DNA of 64,000 nucleotides, from contig OZ022502.1 of assembly GCA_963989385.1 (NCBI GenBank), positions 11,547,001 through 11,611,000 of the forward strand. Direction: 5' to 3'. Source of the stretch: Ctena decussata. Taxonomy: Eukaryota; Mollusca; Bivalvia; Lucinida; Lucinidae. The translations under genes and the position numbers were made by a program. The notes beneath the pieces are model-generated. The model was not told where the DNA came from. It searched no databases and was given only the letters and a program-made list of their open reading frames with translations. Position 1 is the first letter of the stretch; each line of letters opens with the position of its first letter. Shown here piece after piece: positions 39,517 to 50,054 of this stretch.

Positions 39517-39828
39517 TTAGGTCGGGGCCATCATAGAGTCTGACGACCGATCCCCCGGTGTGCAATTAAAGAGTGCAGCAAAGCTATCAACCGTGATTGG
39601 GTTAATCACTAAGCATGCAGACTGTCGCATAACATTTAAATTATAGCCAATACGTTTGTGACGTATTATTATTTTTCGGAATTGATCAGAAAAATCAGTC
39701 CTACCCTTAATCTTTTTGAATTTGTATACTAAGTCACCATAAAATTCTGGTTCCGATAGGCCTTGGTGTAAAAGAAATTTTAATCCGACATCAAATTTTG
39801 AAACCAATTCATGGTGTCTGCGATGCAA
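39517..39828 (-). pseudogene. Mobile-element-associated ORF fragment (SEPEFYGDLVYKF type)
   Basis: The 103-codon frame contains LHQGLSEPEFYGDLVYKFKK, SDQFRKIIIRHKRIGYN and VMRQSACLVINPITVDSFAA. I recognise this as a sequence type that recurs in invertebrate assemblies near transposable elements, but I cannot name its family with certainty. Neighbouring frames (39287-39565 minus, 38711-39181 plus) may belong to the same element. Confidence 0.45.
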
Positions 39829-40016
39829 TCAACACATCGCCTAGCGTTCTCCAAATGAACCGCGACACGACAAAGCCAACAAAGTGGCATATGCGTCCAG
39901 CGAAGACTCAGATCAGCCTGTCATACACAAAGTTTGATGAGAGTCTCCGCTGTGCGCTTACAGGGTAGCTACGAGTCAAAGCTACCTCGTTTCTTATCAT
40001 ATTATGTTTATGTACA

Positions 40017-41250
40017 TACGAGGGATGATTGATAAATTCTGAGCCTATGATACTTCTAGTGAATCTGCACGTAGATGCTTACCGCGAAAGTAATTATTTG
40101 TCATTAACTAGCTTTCGATGGAAGTTTCAAAAAAATTAGGCGAAAGGTTTCTTTTTTACAGCGCCTTAAACACAAGAGGGGTGGCTTATTTTTAAAATAA
40201 CAATTACATGTACAGTCTATTTGCCTTGCATTACTTTGAAAAAATCATTCTTCGCATTCTACAAGATTAAAACGGTTCTTGCTTTAATTCATGCAAGTAT
40301 AATGAGTGGTCAATGGTTTGGTAGAAATGCAAAATATTTTGGCCTCTGGTGGCTTCACCGTAAACCCTTAAATATTGCAACCCAAACATTTAGACACCCA
40401 TATCCTAATTTCGTGTGTGTTAGGAACATTGTGGGCAAAACCAAACAATGTTTACACACAAATGAACACTGACATCTTACACGATTTTCGTCACAAAAAG
40501 TTAAAAGATATCCACTCCTGTGCACGCAGAGCATGCGACTCCGATTGTGCGCACTCTGCAGAAACTCAAAGTAGCCACTTCCTGAAAATTAAAATTTTGC
40601 TTTTCATTTTGGAATGGAACAAATTTATGTTTGCACATATATCATCAATTAACGGGATGCTGTAGGACATATATTTGCAAAAAAAAAAAAAAAATAAATT
40701 GCAAAATGTTTGACTCTGCTAAAGTTATGGTCGGCCAAAGAGATATGCAGTGCACTCGTGGGGGTAACTGTAAAAGGTGAAGTGTCATCAAATTAATATT
40801 TAAGATAAATCCCCGAAATTTGACGATTGTTGCTCCACAGGGTATAATCGATTCCGCTAATTTTCGCTTCCTGCAGAGACTGTACATCATATTTGGCTTC
40901 CGCTGAGATTGTCCGCGAACTCTTGCGTCCTGCCGAGACATTTGTACATGATAAATGGCTTCCTGCAGAGACTGTCCGCGTGATTCTGCTTCCTGCCGAG
41001 AGCCTCGGCAGGAAGCAGATTCACGCGGACAGTCTCGGCAGGAAGCCATTTCTCGAGGACAGTAGTCCCTGCAGGAAGCAAGAGTTCGCGGACAGTCTCG
41101 GCGGAAGCCAAATATGATGTACAGTCTCTGCAGGAAGCGAAAATTAGCGGAATCGATTATACCCTGTGTGCTCTGTAGATAAATTACTCAAATCTACTCT
41201 AAAGGTTTCAAAACAAGGTGAGGCTCAGAACTTATCAATCATTCCTTGTA
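40017..41250 (+). mobile_element. Mariner-like element, copy 2, non-autonomous
   Basis: TIRs TACGAGGGATGATTGATAAA..TTCTGAGCCT and, inverted, TACAAGGAATGATTGATAAG..TTCTGAGCCT, starting with TA as in Tc1/mariner elements. About 900 bp without its inner insertion. No long transposase frame. It breaks cloverleaf MITE copy 6. Confidence 0.7.
40836..41168. mobile_element. Palindromic CACAGGG element, copy 2 (333 bp)
   Basis: Same termini and arm structure as copy 1, with a different 5-bp target duplication TGCTC (40831-40835 and 41169-41173). Inserted at another point of a mariner-like element. Confidence 0.88.
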
Positions 41251-41534
41251 ACAATATTGTAACTGCCATGAACTTTAGACTTTTTGAAATAATATATGTT
41301 TAAACTAAGCTACATGTAACTCCATGCCGACAGCGAAGACTTTGGTCAGACTGGGGAGATGGAGATGCCCGGTTTGATCTACGGCTTCACGTGGCGCACA
41401 CGCCACTTTGATGGTTTTGTCGTATCGCGGCCCAAATGGTTTTGCTGATAATAAATGGTCAAATGGATGAGGAGGAGACACTATCCTTTTTTGTGTCTAA
41501 TCTATGGTGTACCAAGAGGGTCAAAGGCACCGAT

Positions 41535-41632
41535 GCGGGTCGACCCGTATTTTTGAGGGTCGACCCGTAAATTTGCGGGTCGACCCGTATTTTAGATACG
41601 GATCAACCCGTAATACAGGTCGATCCGTAAAA
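41535..41632. repeat. Tandem GGGTCGACCC palindromes
   Basis: GGGTCGACCCGTA appears three times exactly (about 41538, 41560, 41578) and two decayed copies follow (GGATCAACCCGTA, AGGTCGATCCGTA), at spacing of 18-25 bp. Confidence 0.75.
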
Positions 41633-42309
41633 ATACTTATCTGCAGTTAAGTACTAAACAGGTACACAGCCCTAAACCAACATCGAGGCAACATGAGCCA
41701 CCTACACGGATCTGGTTGAATGCGCAAGTGCATTCTGATCAGTTTTAACTGTTTCTGATAAAAATCTATGGCTCCTGGAAAACCTACGTATATATACAGT
41801 ACAGGCTGAGCCGATCCTTGTCTTTTCGGAGACTTTGACGTGTGGTAACTTAATAATAAATAAAGTATCTTCCTTGTTCTAAAATAAATAGACCCACCCA
41901 TTCAGGTAAGTTCAATGATACTCGATCGTGTGTATTTATAGCTATCCTTTCCGAACCTAGTTTTTTTTTTGTCAAATGTGTGTGTATTTTCATTATAGGC
42001 AAACAGCCATTTTGAGTCATTAGAAAACGGAATGAGGATTGTTACATGTTAAGGAATTTAAACAAGTAAGTGGAACCATTTTCCGTAAATAGCAATAATA
42101 ACAGGAACAGGCTTTAAGAATCATATTTCAGCAATACACATTCGAAGGTAATGAACGAGTAAATTTTATATTAAATGATAATTTAGAGTGGTCGATTCAC
42201 TAAATTCGACATTTGGAAGACAAACAAGAACGACTCTAATGCAGTTACGAATATAACGAAATGTCACCTCTCTTCTGGTTTTACGTTGCCGACAGAGATG
42301 ACTCCAGAT

Positions 42310-42533
42310 GAGCCGCGACAAAACCAACAAAGTGGTTGTCCGCCCAGCGCAGACTCAGATCAGCCTGGGCATCCGCCCAGTCTGATCAGATTCCCTCGCT
42401 GTGCGTTTAAAAGGGTCTAAGCTATATAGCTTCATGCGGACAGCGAAGACTCTGATCAGACTGGGCAGATGACCAGGCTGATCTGAGTGTGTGCTGGGTG
42501 CACATCCACTTTGTTGGTTTTCTGGTCGAGGCT
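42310..42533. mobile_element. Cloverleaf MITE, copy 7
   Basis: GAGCCGCGACAAAACCAAC to TTGTTGGTTTTCTGGTCGAG; inner hairpins intact, terminal bases partly lost. Confidence 0.8.
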
Positions 42534-42737
42534 TAAAAGAAAAACTGGACTCATCATATTTCTAAGGATAAAGAGCTCATTGGGCCTAAATGGGTTTAGA
42601 TGAAAACTCGCACTTCGGCCTGCTTCTGATGCAATTATAGATGTTCAGTCTGCATAGAAGTCTCAGAACTCACGTGGTAAAACATAATATCCTCGAAAAA
42701 TTTTGAAGAAATTAAGTTGTGGACTTAGTTAAATTCG

Positions 42738-42742
<5 letters not shown>

Positions 42743-42793
<51 letters not shown>

Positions 42794-42794
42794 A
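42743..42794. repeat. (GA)n microsatellite
   Basis: GA repeat of about 50 bp with one GAAAGA interruption. Confidence 0.95.
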
Positions 42795-42856
42795 CCGTAA
42801 CCGCTAGTTCGACCAAAGACATTGGTCCTCTTTTACATTTTAGGAGCGTGGCGACA

Positions 42857-43046
42857 ATGAGGGTAGAGTCGGGTAACTTCGGACAGCGGGTAAATTCGGA
42901 CATACCATCGCAAACAGTGAAAATCCAGATGTGAGGATTTTCACTATTTGCCAAGTTAGTTTTGTTTTAATTCCAAACAACTGACATATCAAGGAAACAA
43001 TGGCACTGTCCGAATTTACCTGGTGTCCGAATTTACTTGACTTGAC
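42857..43046. mobile_element. 190-bp MITE with doubled TCCGAATTTAC motif
   Basis: AGGGTAGAGTCGGGTAACTT, CGGAC and GGTAAATTCGGAC at the left; GTCCGAATTTACC, GTCCGAATTTACTTGACTTG, ACCCT at the right. A second short hairpin GTGAAAATCC/GGATTTTCAC lies inside. Confidence 0.65.
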
Positions 43047-43154
43047 CCTAGTCTAAGGCTTAACTCTCTGTCGTGCCAATAAAAGAGACCGCGATTCGGC
43101 AAATAATGTTGCATGCACATTGTCGCATAACATCAATATTGTTTATCGATTTAA

Positions 43155-43692
43155 AGGTAGGTTCCTGTACTTTAGAATGCATCGTAATTTTGATGATCTT
43201 TCATTCAAGTTGTTGGAAAGCTTTTATAAAAAGGGAATGAATAGCTTCACTTAAAAGTGTAAATCCAAAAATTATTAGAAAAGGTTGTTTTGCAAGGGAT
43301 TTCCTAACTCTGCTTCGCACACCAGTTAGGGCTAATTTTAGTTCGCGCCAAAAATAGATAACGCAGCTGACGTCATGCTGTATTGCATTACGGGATAGTT
43401 TCAACCCATCCGCCATGCCAGGACCTCTAGGAGAGCTCACGGCAAGAGAAAATTTGCCTTTGGAGAATGGCATCAGAAATCGCGCACTTATAGACATATA
43501 ACATATCTATTTTTAGAACTGGAATTCCAACGAAGGAAAATAAACCAAAAGGGAAAACGACTATTTTCTTCAACATCTGACGATTTTCTCATTAGCAACA
43601 AATTCAGAAAAATAAAAGAATTCAATACTACCCAGAAAAAGACAAAATTATTTTGTGAACATAAGTTTTATCACTAGTTCAGGAACCTACCT
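43155..43692 (-). mobile_element. TTAA-flanked TIR element, copy 2 (538 bp)
   Basis: Same family as 27941-28489 in reverse orientation, TTAA at 43151-43154 and 43693-43696. The shared frame lies at 43201-43497 on the minus strand. Confidence 0.8.
43201..43497 (-). CDS. Hypothetical small ORF inside TTAA element, copy 2
   Basis: A 98-codon frame homologous to 28057-28359 from MSISARF to RKSLAKQ, then a different tail because of indels. No recognised domain. Confidence 0.35.
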   Translation of the reverse strand: MSISARFLMPFSKGKFSLAVSSPRGPGMADGLKLSRNAIQHDVSCVIYFWRELKLALTGVRSRVRKSLAKQPFLIIFGFTLLSEAIHSLFIKAFQQLE

Positions 43693-43699
43693 TTAATAT

Positions 43700-45197
43700 T
43701 CAGAAAAATCAATTTTACTACAGTAATCGCTTTGAACTTGTAAAGTAAGACCTGGATATGATAAAAGTCAAGTTCATGTTAATATGTCATAGAAGAATTG
43801 TCAAACCAATGTTGTATATAAAACTTTGCACCCAGCGGAATACGGATTCGTTCCGCTGAGGTGCGGGGACAACGTCGATATGAGAATTGAAATACTACTA
43901 CTACTAATACCCAAATACATGTATGTAGGTTTAGTTTACCGGTAACAAGTGGTAACGATTAATAATGATGATAAAAAAAATGAAGATCCTGATTATGATC
44001 ACGATAAATCATAAAGTACTTCAGATGTCTATATCAATATCTTGAAAGTTTTATGAAAATCGAGTCGCAGCGATTACTCCTTACCAAAAGTTTAGCATAT
44101 TTGTAAAGTAAAAGTGGCAGGATTATTTGAAATCATGATAACTTAGTTCTAACTTTCAGTATGACAATACATGTACACGCGTTCTGCCAGCAATACCGAT
44201 GCTTCAGCGCTGTAAAAACACCAAAGGACTTCTATGCTTAAGGCGTGAATTTTCCCCATCATTAAAAAGTTATACGGATCACAGACTTTTGCTTTGCATT
44301 TATGACTATGACATGTAACTTGCATGACAAATGAATTTTCAAGTGTTTGCGTCTATGTAAAGTACGTTAAACATACGTTGACGTTGACGTCATTGTTAAG
44401 ATTAAATGTAAATTATCCTCAAATTGAGCGTTGAGATAATGATTTATTGTATACTTTTCATCCGTTTTTTACATTCATTACTTTCATAACAGACAACACT
44501 GGATAGCTTTGACAATATGTATGTGACCTTGACCTCATTTCAATGTCATGGTACACAATATAATTCTTGAAGATCACAGTGCTCCTGTTGACTATTCTTC
44601 TTCTTTGGCTTACTGAGTATCGTCCCCGCCCCCCATGACCCAGCTTCCCACTCATATATATTGCGTACTTGCAACGCATAAGTCTGCTGCATAAAGGAAA
44701 TGCTGGGTCACGGGGGGGGGGGGGAAGTACTTGTATTTTAGTTATAGTGAAGCGTTCTCTTTTGGCCGTTTTGACCGGAAGTTTAACTGTGGTTTTGCAT
44801 GTTTAAATGCCAATCAAGCGTAACAAGAAGAAAATCATTGCTTTGTATTGTGATATGCGTGTATTTAGCATGCATTTATGACAAAAAATTATGGAATGAA
44901 TGACTGATTTCAATATTTTTATTACCTCAAAAATGAGGTATGCGAAAATCTTGAATTTAGGGTAGGTAGAGTCAGCCTGGATTATCTCCCCATGTCTTTG
45001 GGTCTGAATCACAAATGACCTGATTTCATACGGTTTACATATTTGTGGAAGCTCTGCTAAGAAAAATATGCACAATTTATACTTTTGAAAATTCGGACCT
45101 GTCGTGCTGGTCTATTGGGGAAAATCCTCGCCTTAACCATAGAAGTCCTTTAAATTGGTGTGAGCACGCACTGCACAAAGCAAGCACAGAAATAAAT
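43700..45197. other. No gene seen
   Basis: Intergenic, AT-rich. A poly-G run lies at about 44712-44724. Short frames have no recognisable content. Confidence 0.6.
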
Positions 45198-45433
45198 GAG
45201 CCGCGACACGAGAAAACCGACAATGTGGTTGTGCGCCCAGTGCAGACTCAGATTAGCCTGAGCATCTACCAAATTGAATCAGAATCTTCGATAAGCGCTT
45301 AAAGGGTAGCTAAGGGTCTAAGCTACCTCCATGCGGACAGCGAAAACTCTGATCAGACTGGGCGGATGCCCAGACTGATCAGAGTCTGCGCTGGGCGCAC
45401 AACCACTTTGTTGGTTTTCTCGTGTCGCGGCTC
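45198..45433. mobile_element. Cloverleaf MITE, copy 8
   Basis: Full-length, flanked by AAAT on both sides as a 4-bp target duplication. Confidence 0.85.
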
Positions 45434-46413
45434 AAATGTCCACAAAATGCACGTTTTGGAGAAAAAGTAATGCTTCGTTTTAATGATTATATCATAAAAG
45501 CAGTAATTTCGTAATCGCCAAAAAATAAAACGTTAAATTGGTGTAACAGAAAAGTCACTCACAATGCATTACGCCGAACTTCTTTTCTTCCTAAGACATA
45601 TATACGGCTGTGCACGCTTTGGGCAGTTGTTCCTAATATTCAAATCAGACTTGCTGATGTCACGATGGTTAGGCATTGGTGTTGTTGATAGAATACAATA
45701 ACTTTCACAGAAAGTTGGAATTCAGTTGTTACTATCCTTAATAATTTATAGGAAGAATAACTCGATAAGCATATCGCTTCCGCTCTAATCACATAGCTTG
45801 TACTGATATCAAACTTGTTCATGTATGTATATATGTATGTTAACTGAATAAGCTGAATAAATATGTTTAAACCAATAACTTATAAAAGCTGTCAAAAATG
45901 GTTTGAAACTGAAGGCTGTATCGCTGGGAGAAAAGATTCGATTATAGCCGCATTAAAATATGATCTACAAAAGCTAGGGTCAAAATTATTTTAAAAAGTT
46001 TTATAAAATTGGTTTAAAACTGAAGGACTGAGCAAAGAATCTATTTTTTTCAGTTAGATACAAGGGCTGTAACTCTGGTATAAAGAAAAAGTCCAACAGA
46101 ACAGCGATAAAATGCTATCTACTTCCGGTGATGATAATAAGGTCTGAAAAGTAATTTTGTCAAGTGGTTCAAGAGAAATTGTCCAAACAAGAACTACATG
46201 TAACTGCATCACCACATTAAAGGTTATAGTTTTGACGGAAAAAGTTCCGATTACAACTAAATACAAAATATGCATACAGTTTGAACCTTTTTATAGATTG
46301 TACCAGACTCACAATATAACCAGGAAACAAACAACAGGAACGCAACGACAACACAACATTCTTGTTTTTATCGGAGTTTTGATCCAATCATTTCTGCCAG
46401 AGTAATGAATTAT

Positions 46414-47692
46414 ACTAAGTAAAACAATTGAAGGATATCAAAATTCAGTCATATTTGTGATACCCAACAAACTGTGTACCACATTAGATATGCATGTATA
46501 TAATAGTACCGGGTGTTTGCAAACAAATGGCAAGTTCAATTAATGTCACACTACAGTGGTTATATTACAGTACTACCAAAATTTGTACTAACCCCCTGCT
46601 GCAAAACTTCACAGACAAATAAAATTTAGTCTAAAGCCCAATTTTGGCATGTAATTCCAAAAAGCAGACGGCCTGATTATTTTATTACAAAACTCTGATG
46701 CCAACTATACTCAAAAAAAATATTAAAGGGTCAAACTTTTACCCTGCGATTTCTGGAACATTTCTAACATTTGGTAAAATAAATCATTTCCACCTTCCAT
46801 TTCATTCATTTTACAAGTTTTGTACACATGAAGTTTGAAAAAATAGCCTATATCTTGACCAAGTCCAGACTTCAATTCACACTACCCTCAAAATCAGAGT
46901 TTTTTGAAGTCCATAGGGAACAAATTCACCAAAATTTTCGATTTCGCCAATTCATGAATTTTTTTAAAAATTTCACATCAGTCATCAAGTTTAATCATAT
47001 TTAAGGTCAGCAAGCTAAAAGAAGTTTAAAACTCATACCAATTTTAGAAGTTATTCCCGACGAAACTGACACACTATCAATTCTCTATGGGAATTCAAAC
47101 AACTTTCATTTTAGGGGTAGTTTGACTTAAAGCGTGACCTTGGTCAAGACAAAGGCTATAGGTTTAAGCTTCTTGTGTATAAAACTTGTAAAATGAATAA
47201 AATGGAAGGTAGAAATGATTTATCTGACCAAATGTTTGAAATGTTCCAGAAATCGCAGGGTAAAAGTTTGACCCTTTAATATTTTTTTTGAGTATATTAT
47301 ACTGCTGATCAAGGTTAAACTAAGGAGCATCTTGGGCAGTGAGCAGGAGTAGTCTTAATTGTACACCTTTGCACCTTTATTTAGTGACCTTATTGTGTAC
47401 CTAACGTTTTAGGTGTATGGCGAGGTTCTAATAGTAAACTATTCAACACATTGAAACAAGAATTAGCAACATAATAGCTGTTATTACGCATATTTGTGAA
47501 TTTCTGCTGTGGGGGTTATGACATTTGGAGCAGTACAGTACTCTAACCACGTAAGCTTGACTTTAATTAGACATGCTCTATAATTGTAAATACCCAGTAT
47601 TATTAAATAAATGCATACTACAATTTGTAAATATTCTGTTAAAAGTAAGAAAAGATCATAGAATTTTGATATCCTTCTATTGTTTTACTAAG
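46414..47692. mobile_element. 1.28-kb nested foldback upstream of the TRIM-like gene
   Basis: Outer arms begin ACTAAGTAAAACAATTGAAG and pair, with divergence, for about 200 bp. Inner arms (46707-46895 and 47110-47294) begin ATACTCAAAAAAAATATTAA and GGGTCAAACTTTTACCCTGC and pair over about 185 bp. No coding frame. Confidence 0.75.
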
Positions 47693-47959
47693 AATATTTC
47701 AGGTTTGCATAATAATAAAGGAATAAATTGCTGTAACTGACGGAAAGTTCCGATTACAATACCGATATAATACGCTGAACGGTAAAGGTAACTCCCACCA
47801 ATGCTTTAAACGACACTGATTATTCACACGTTGACGTTGGCTAACTCCATTTCTTCGCTAACTGACTTAGGTTTGATTACATTTTACAACTGGCAATGCA
47901 TTTATCTTTATTCATTATACCTTTGCTTGTATAAATCTACTACAATTGTTTCTTTCAGA

Positions 47960-49792
47960 ATGGCGGACTCTGTTGGTTCGCTATCTGTATATGGGTCCTC
48001 TGACGAATTTACAGATCCATACTGTGACCCATGTTTTAAAGATGGCACTGTCCGACCAGTAGCTGGTTACTGTCAGAAATGTGTGGAGTTTTACTGTCAG
48101 GGTTGCTTAGGCACACACCGACGGTCGGCAATGACAGAACGACATAAGATACTGCAAGGATCTGATATGCCAGCCTGTCAGGCAGACAAGCCTATGAAAT
48201 ACGAAATGTGTGACAAACATGATGGGGAAAGCAAGGATAGATATTGCTTCGATCATGGTATTACCATTTGTGGTATATGTTTCGTCAGAGAACATAAGCG
48301 GTGTCAAGTTAAATATGTTTTAGATGCATGTAAGAGTTTCAACATGACGGCTGAAGAAAAGTCTTTCGGTGCTGATCTAGATCTGCTTTTCAAATACGTA
48401 AAGGAAGTAGAAAAGTCAATAAACTCAAATAAAGCCAGGCTAGAGAAACAGAAAACGGACATTTTAAAAGAAGCTCAAGTAAATCGAGACAAAAGTATAG
48501 CACAAATCCATCAAAGCTACCAAGATTTCAGTGGTGAGGTAACACGACTATTCAAATTGCAAAGTGACTCTTTGTCAGACAGTCATGCTGCGATTGACCA
48601 GATTTTAACCGACTTCGACCCAATTTTGCAAGTTTTACGCCGAACAGAAACAAAGAAACAAGCAGATCAGCAACGATTCCTAGAACTTCAAGCATTGGCA
48701 GAAAAAGTTCATCTTTGTGAGGATAAGATCAAACTCCTCGACCTAAATTGCGTGGGTATTAACTGCACATTGAATACAAAAATTCAACCGCTGGTTGCAA
48801 CGAACTGTAAGATGGGAGAACTGTCAATGCAAAATACAACTTTAAAATGTGGCACTGATTGTCCAAACATTCGCTATCCATACACGAAACTTCATCAAGA
48901 ATCAAACAGGACTATGCCAGAGTCAGATGTGGTGGGCGGGCGTGCAGTACAGTCTGTGAGGCTAACCTGGTTAGATAAGATTAAAGTGAAGATACCGACT
49001 GACAAAGTAGATTGTAACATATCAGGTCTTGACATAACTGCTGATGGAAATATGCTAGCTGTAGATCGAGAGAACTACAATGTCAAACAGTTTTCCCCTG
49101 GTGGACAGTTTCTAGCATCTCAAGACCTACCAGGGAAACCTATAGGCGTTGCAGTTATCGACAAATCTGAAGCTGCTGTTAGTATGCTGAACAAACAGAT
49201 AGGTATTATAGACATAGCTGACACCGGTCACCTGTCATTGAAACGTACTATCAAAATGGAGCAGTATGTCTGGGGAATCACGGCCTACAACAAAAGTCTG
49301 ATCATTACCTGTAATAAGTCTGATACGTACCCTCGTTCTGTTCAAATGATTGATATGTCAGGCAAGATGTTGTGGACCTTGCAAAATGTTCCCAATGGTG
49401 AAAACCTGTTTGAGTGTGCAAGGTTTCTGACAGCATGTCCTGGTGATGATCGAGACACGGTGATTGTAACTGACTGGTGGAAAAAGATTATTTCAGTTAT
49501 TGATGCTCGGTCTGGGAGTATCGTCAAGGTCTGTAATGTTAAAGGAAAGGAGCCACGCGGAGTGAGTACTGATGAACATGGAAACGTCTATATGTGTTAC
49601 AAGTCGGGAGAGATTACGTTTTGGTTACGAGGTATGGAGAAAGAAACAATTCTTGCAGTTGACGGTAAATCCTTGCCGTCTCCCCTGGTGATGCTTTATA
49701 ATAGTAGACGATCGGAACTAGTGATAACAAGTACTTCGTACAATACTAACTACACTGATTATATCCATCGGTATAAGATTTCAGTGATATAG
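47960..49792 (+). CDS. TRIM-like protein: two B-boxes, coiled coil, NHL-like propeller (610 aa)
   Basis: Open frame of 610 codons from ATG 47960 to TAG. I chose this start because TTTCTTTCAG ends at 47958, an acceptor-like site just before it; the frame stays open upstream to 47831 only through a TTG and what looks like intron sequence, so a 5'UTR exon is likely. Residues 22-62 form a B-box1-like finger (C22, C25, C38, C41, C46, C49, H53, H62) and 84-115 a B-box2 (C84, H87, C96, H99, C104, C107, H112, C115). Residues about 135-280 are a charged coiled coil. Residues 360-610 hold repeated blades such as ISGLDITADGNMLAVD and PRGVSTDEHGNVYMCY, typical of NHL/six-blade propellers. No RING finger is present, so ubiquitin ligase activity by itself is unlikely. 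Bivalves have large families of such proteins, often linked to immunity; its role here is unknown. Confidence 0.92.
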   Translation: MADSVGSLSVYGSSDEFTDPYCDPCFKDGTVRPVAGYCQKCVEFYCQGCLGTHRRSAMTERHKILQGSDMPACQADKPMKYEMCDKHDGESKDRYCFDHGITICGICFVREHKRCQVKYVLDACKSFNMTAEEKSFGADLDLLFKYVKEVEKSINSNKARLEKQKTDILKEAQVNRDKSIAQIHQSYQDFSGEVTRLFKLQSDSLSDSHAAIDQILTDFDPILQVLRRTETKKQADQQRFLELQALAEKVHLCEDKIKLLDLNCVGINCTLNTKIQPLVATNCKMGELSMQNTTLKCGTDCPNIRYPYTKLHQESNRTMPESDVVGGRAVQSVRLTWLDKIKVKIPTDKVDCNISGLDITADGNMLAVDRENYNVKQFSPGGQFLASQDLPGKPIGVAVIDKSEAAVSMLNKQIGIIDIADTGHLSLKRTIKMEQYVWGITAYNKSLIITCNKSDTYPRSVQMIDMSGKMLWTLQNVPNGENLFECARFLTACPGDDRDTVIVTDWWKKIISVIDARSGSIVKVCNVKGKEPRGVSTDEHGNVYMCYKSGEITFWLRGMEKETILAVDGKSLPSPLVMLYNSRRSELVITSTSYNTNYTDYIHRYKISVI

Positions 49793-50054
49793 TGCTTGAA
49801 GCTGAGAAAAGTTAACAGTAATGTACATATAATCGTGAAAAAATCACCAATTTTGAGCTTTATTTTTTTCAAAATAAGAAATAACAGAAATCAGATGGAA
49901 AACTTGATGTGTTTCTTGAATATTTTTAACAAATATCTGATTGTATTTTCTTTCAATTTTGAGAGCAAGTAGAAGAGTGCTATAGCAAAGACTCATATCT
50001 GCCTGAATTCAAACTCCGTTAACCCATTCATGCCTAGCGCCCCATAGATACCAA

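Larger units (their letters stand above)
39857..41434. mobile_element. Cloverleaf MITE, copy 6, split by a mariner-like element
   Basis: The left half (39857-39990) and right half (about 41308-41434) of one MITE are separated by about 1.3 kb containing the mariner-like element 40017-41250. The halves join at the central GCTACCTC segment. Confidence 0.7.

Noticed and set aside
42712..42954. ORF with SLSLSLSLSL / RERERERE runs
   Set aside because: Translation of the (GA)n microsatellite.
47831..47959. TRIM-like protein extended to the upstream TTG
   Set aside because: The upstream codons begin with TTG, encode a Tyr/Leu-rich stretch of intron-like composition, and end at a strong TTTCTTTCAG acceptor just before the ATG.
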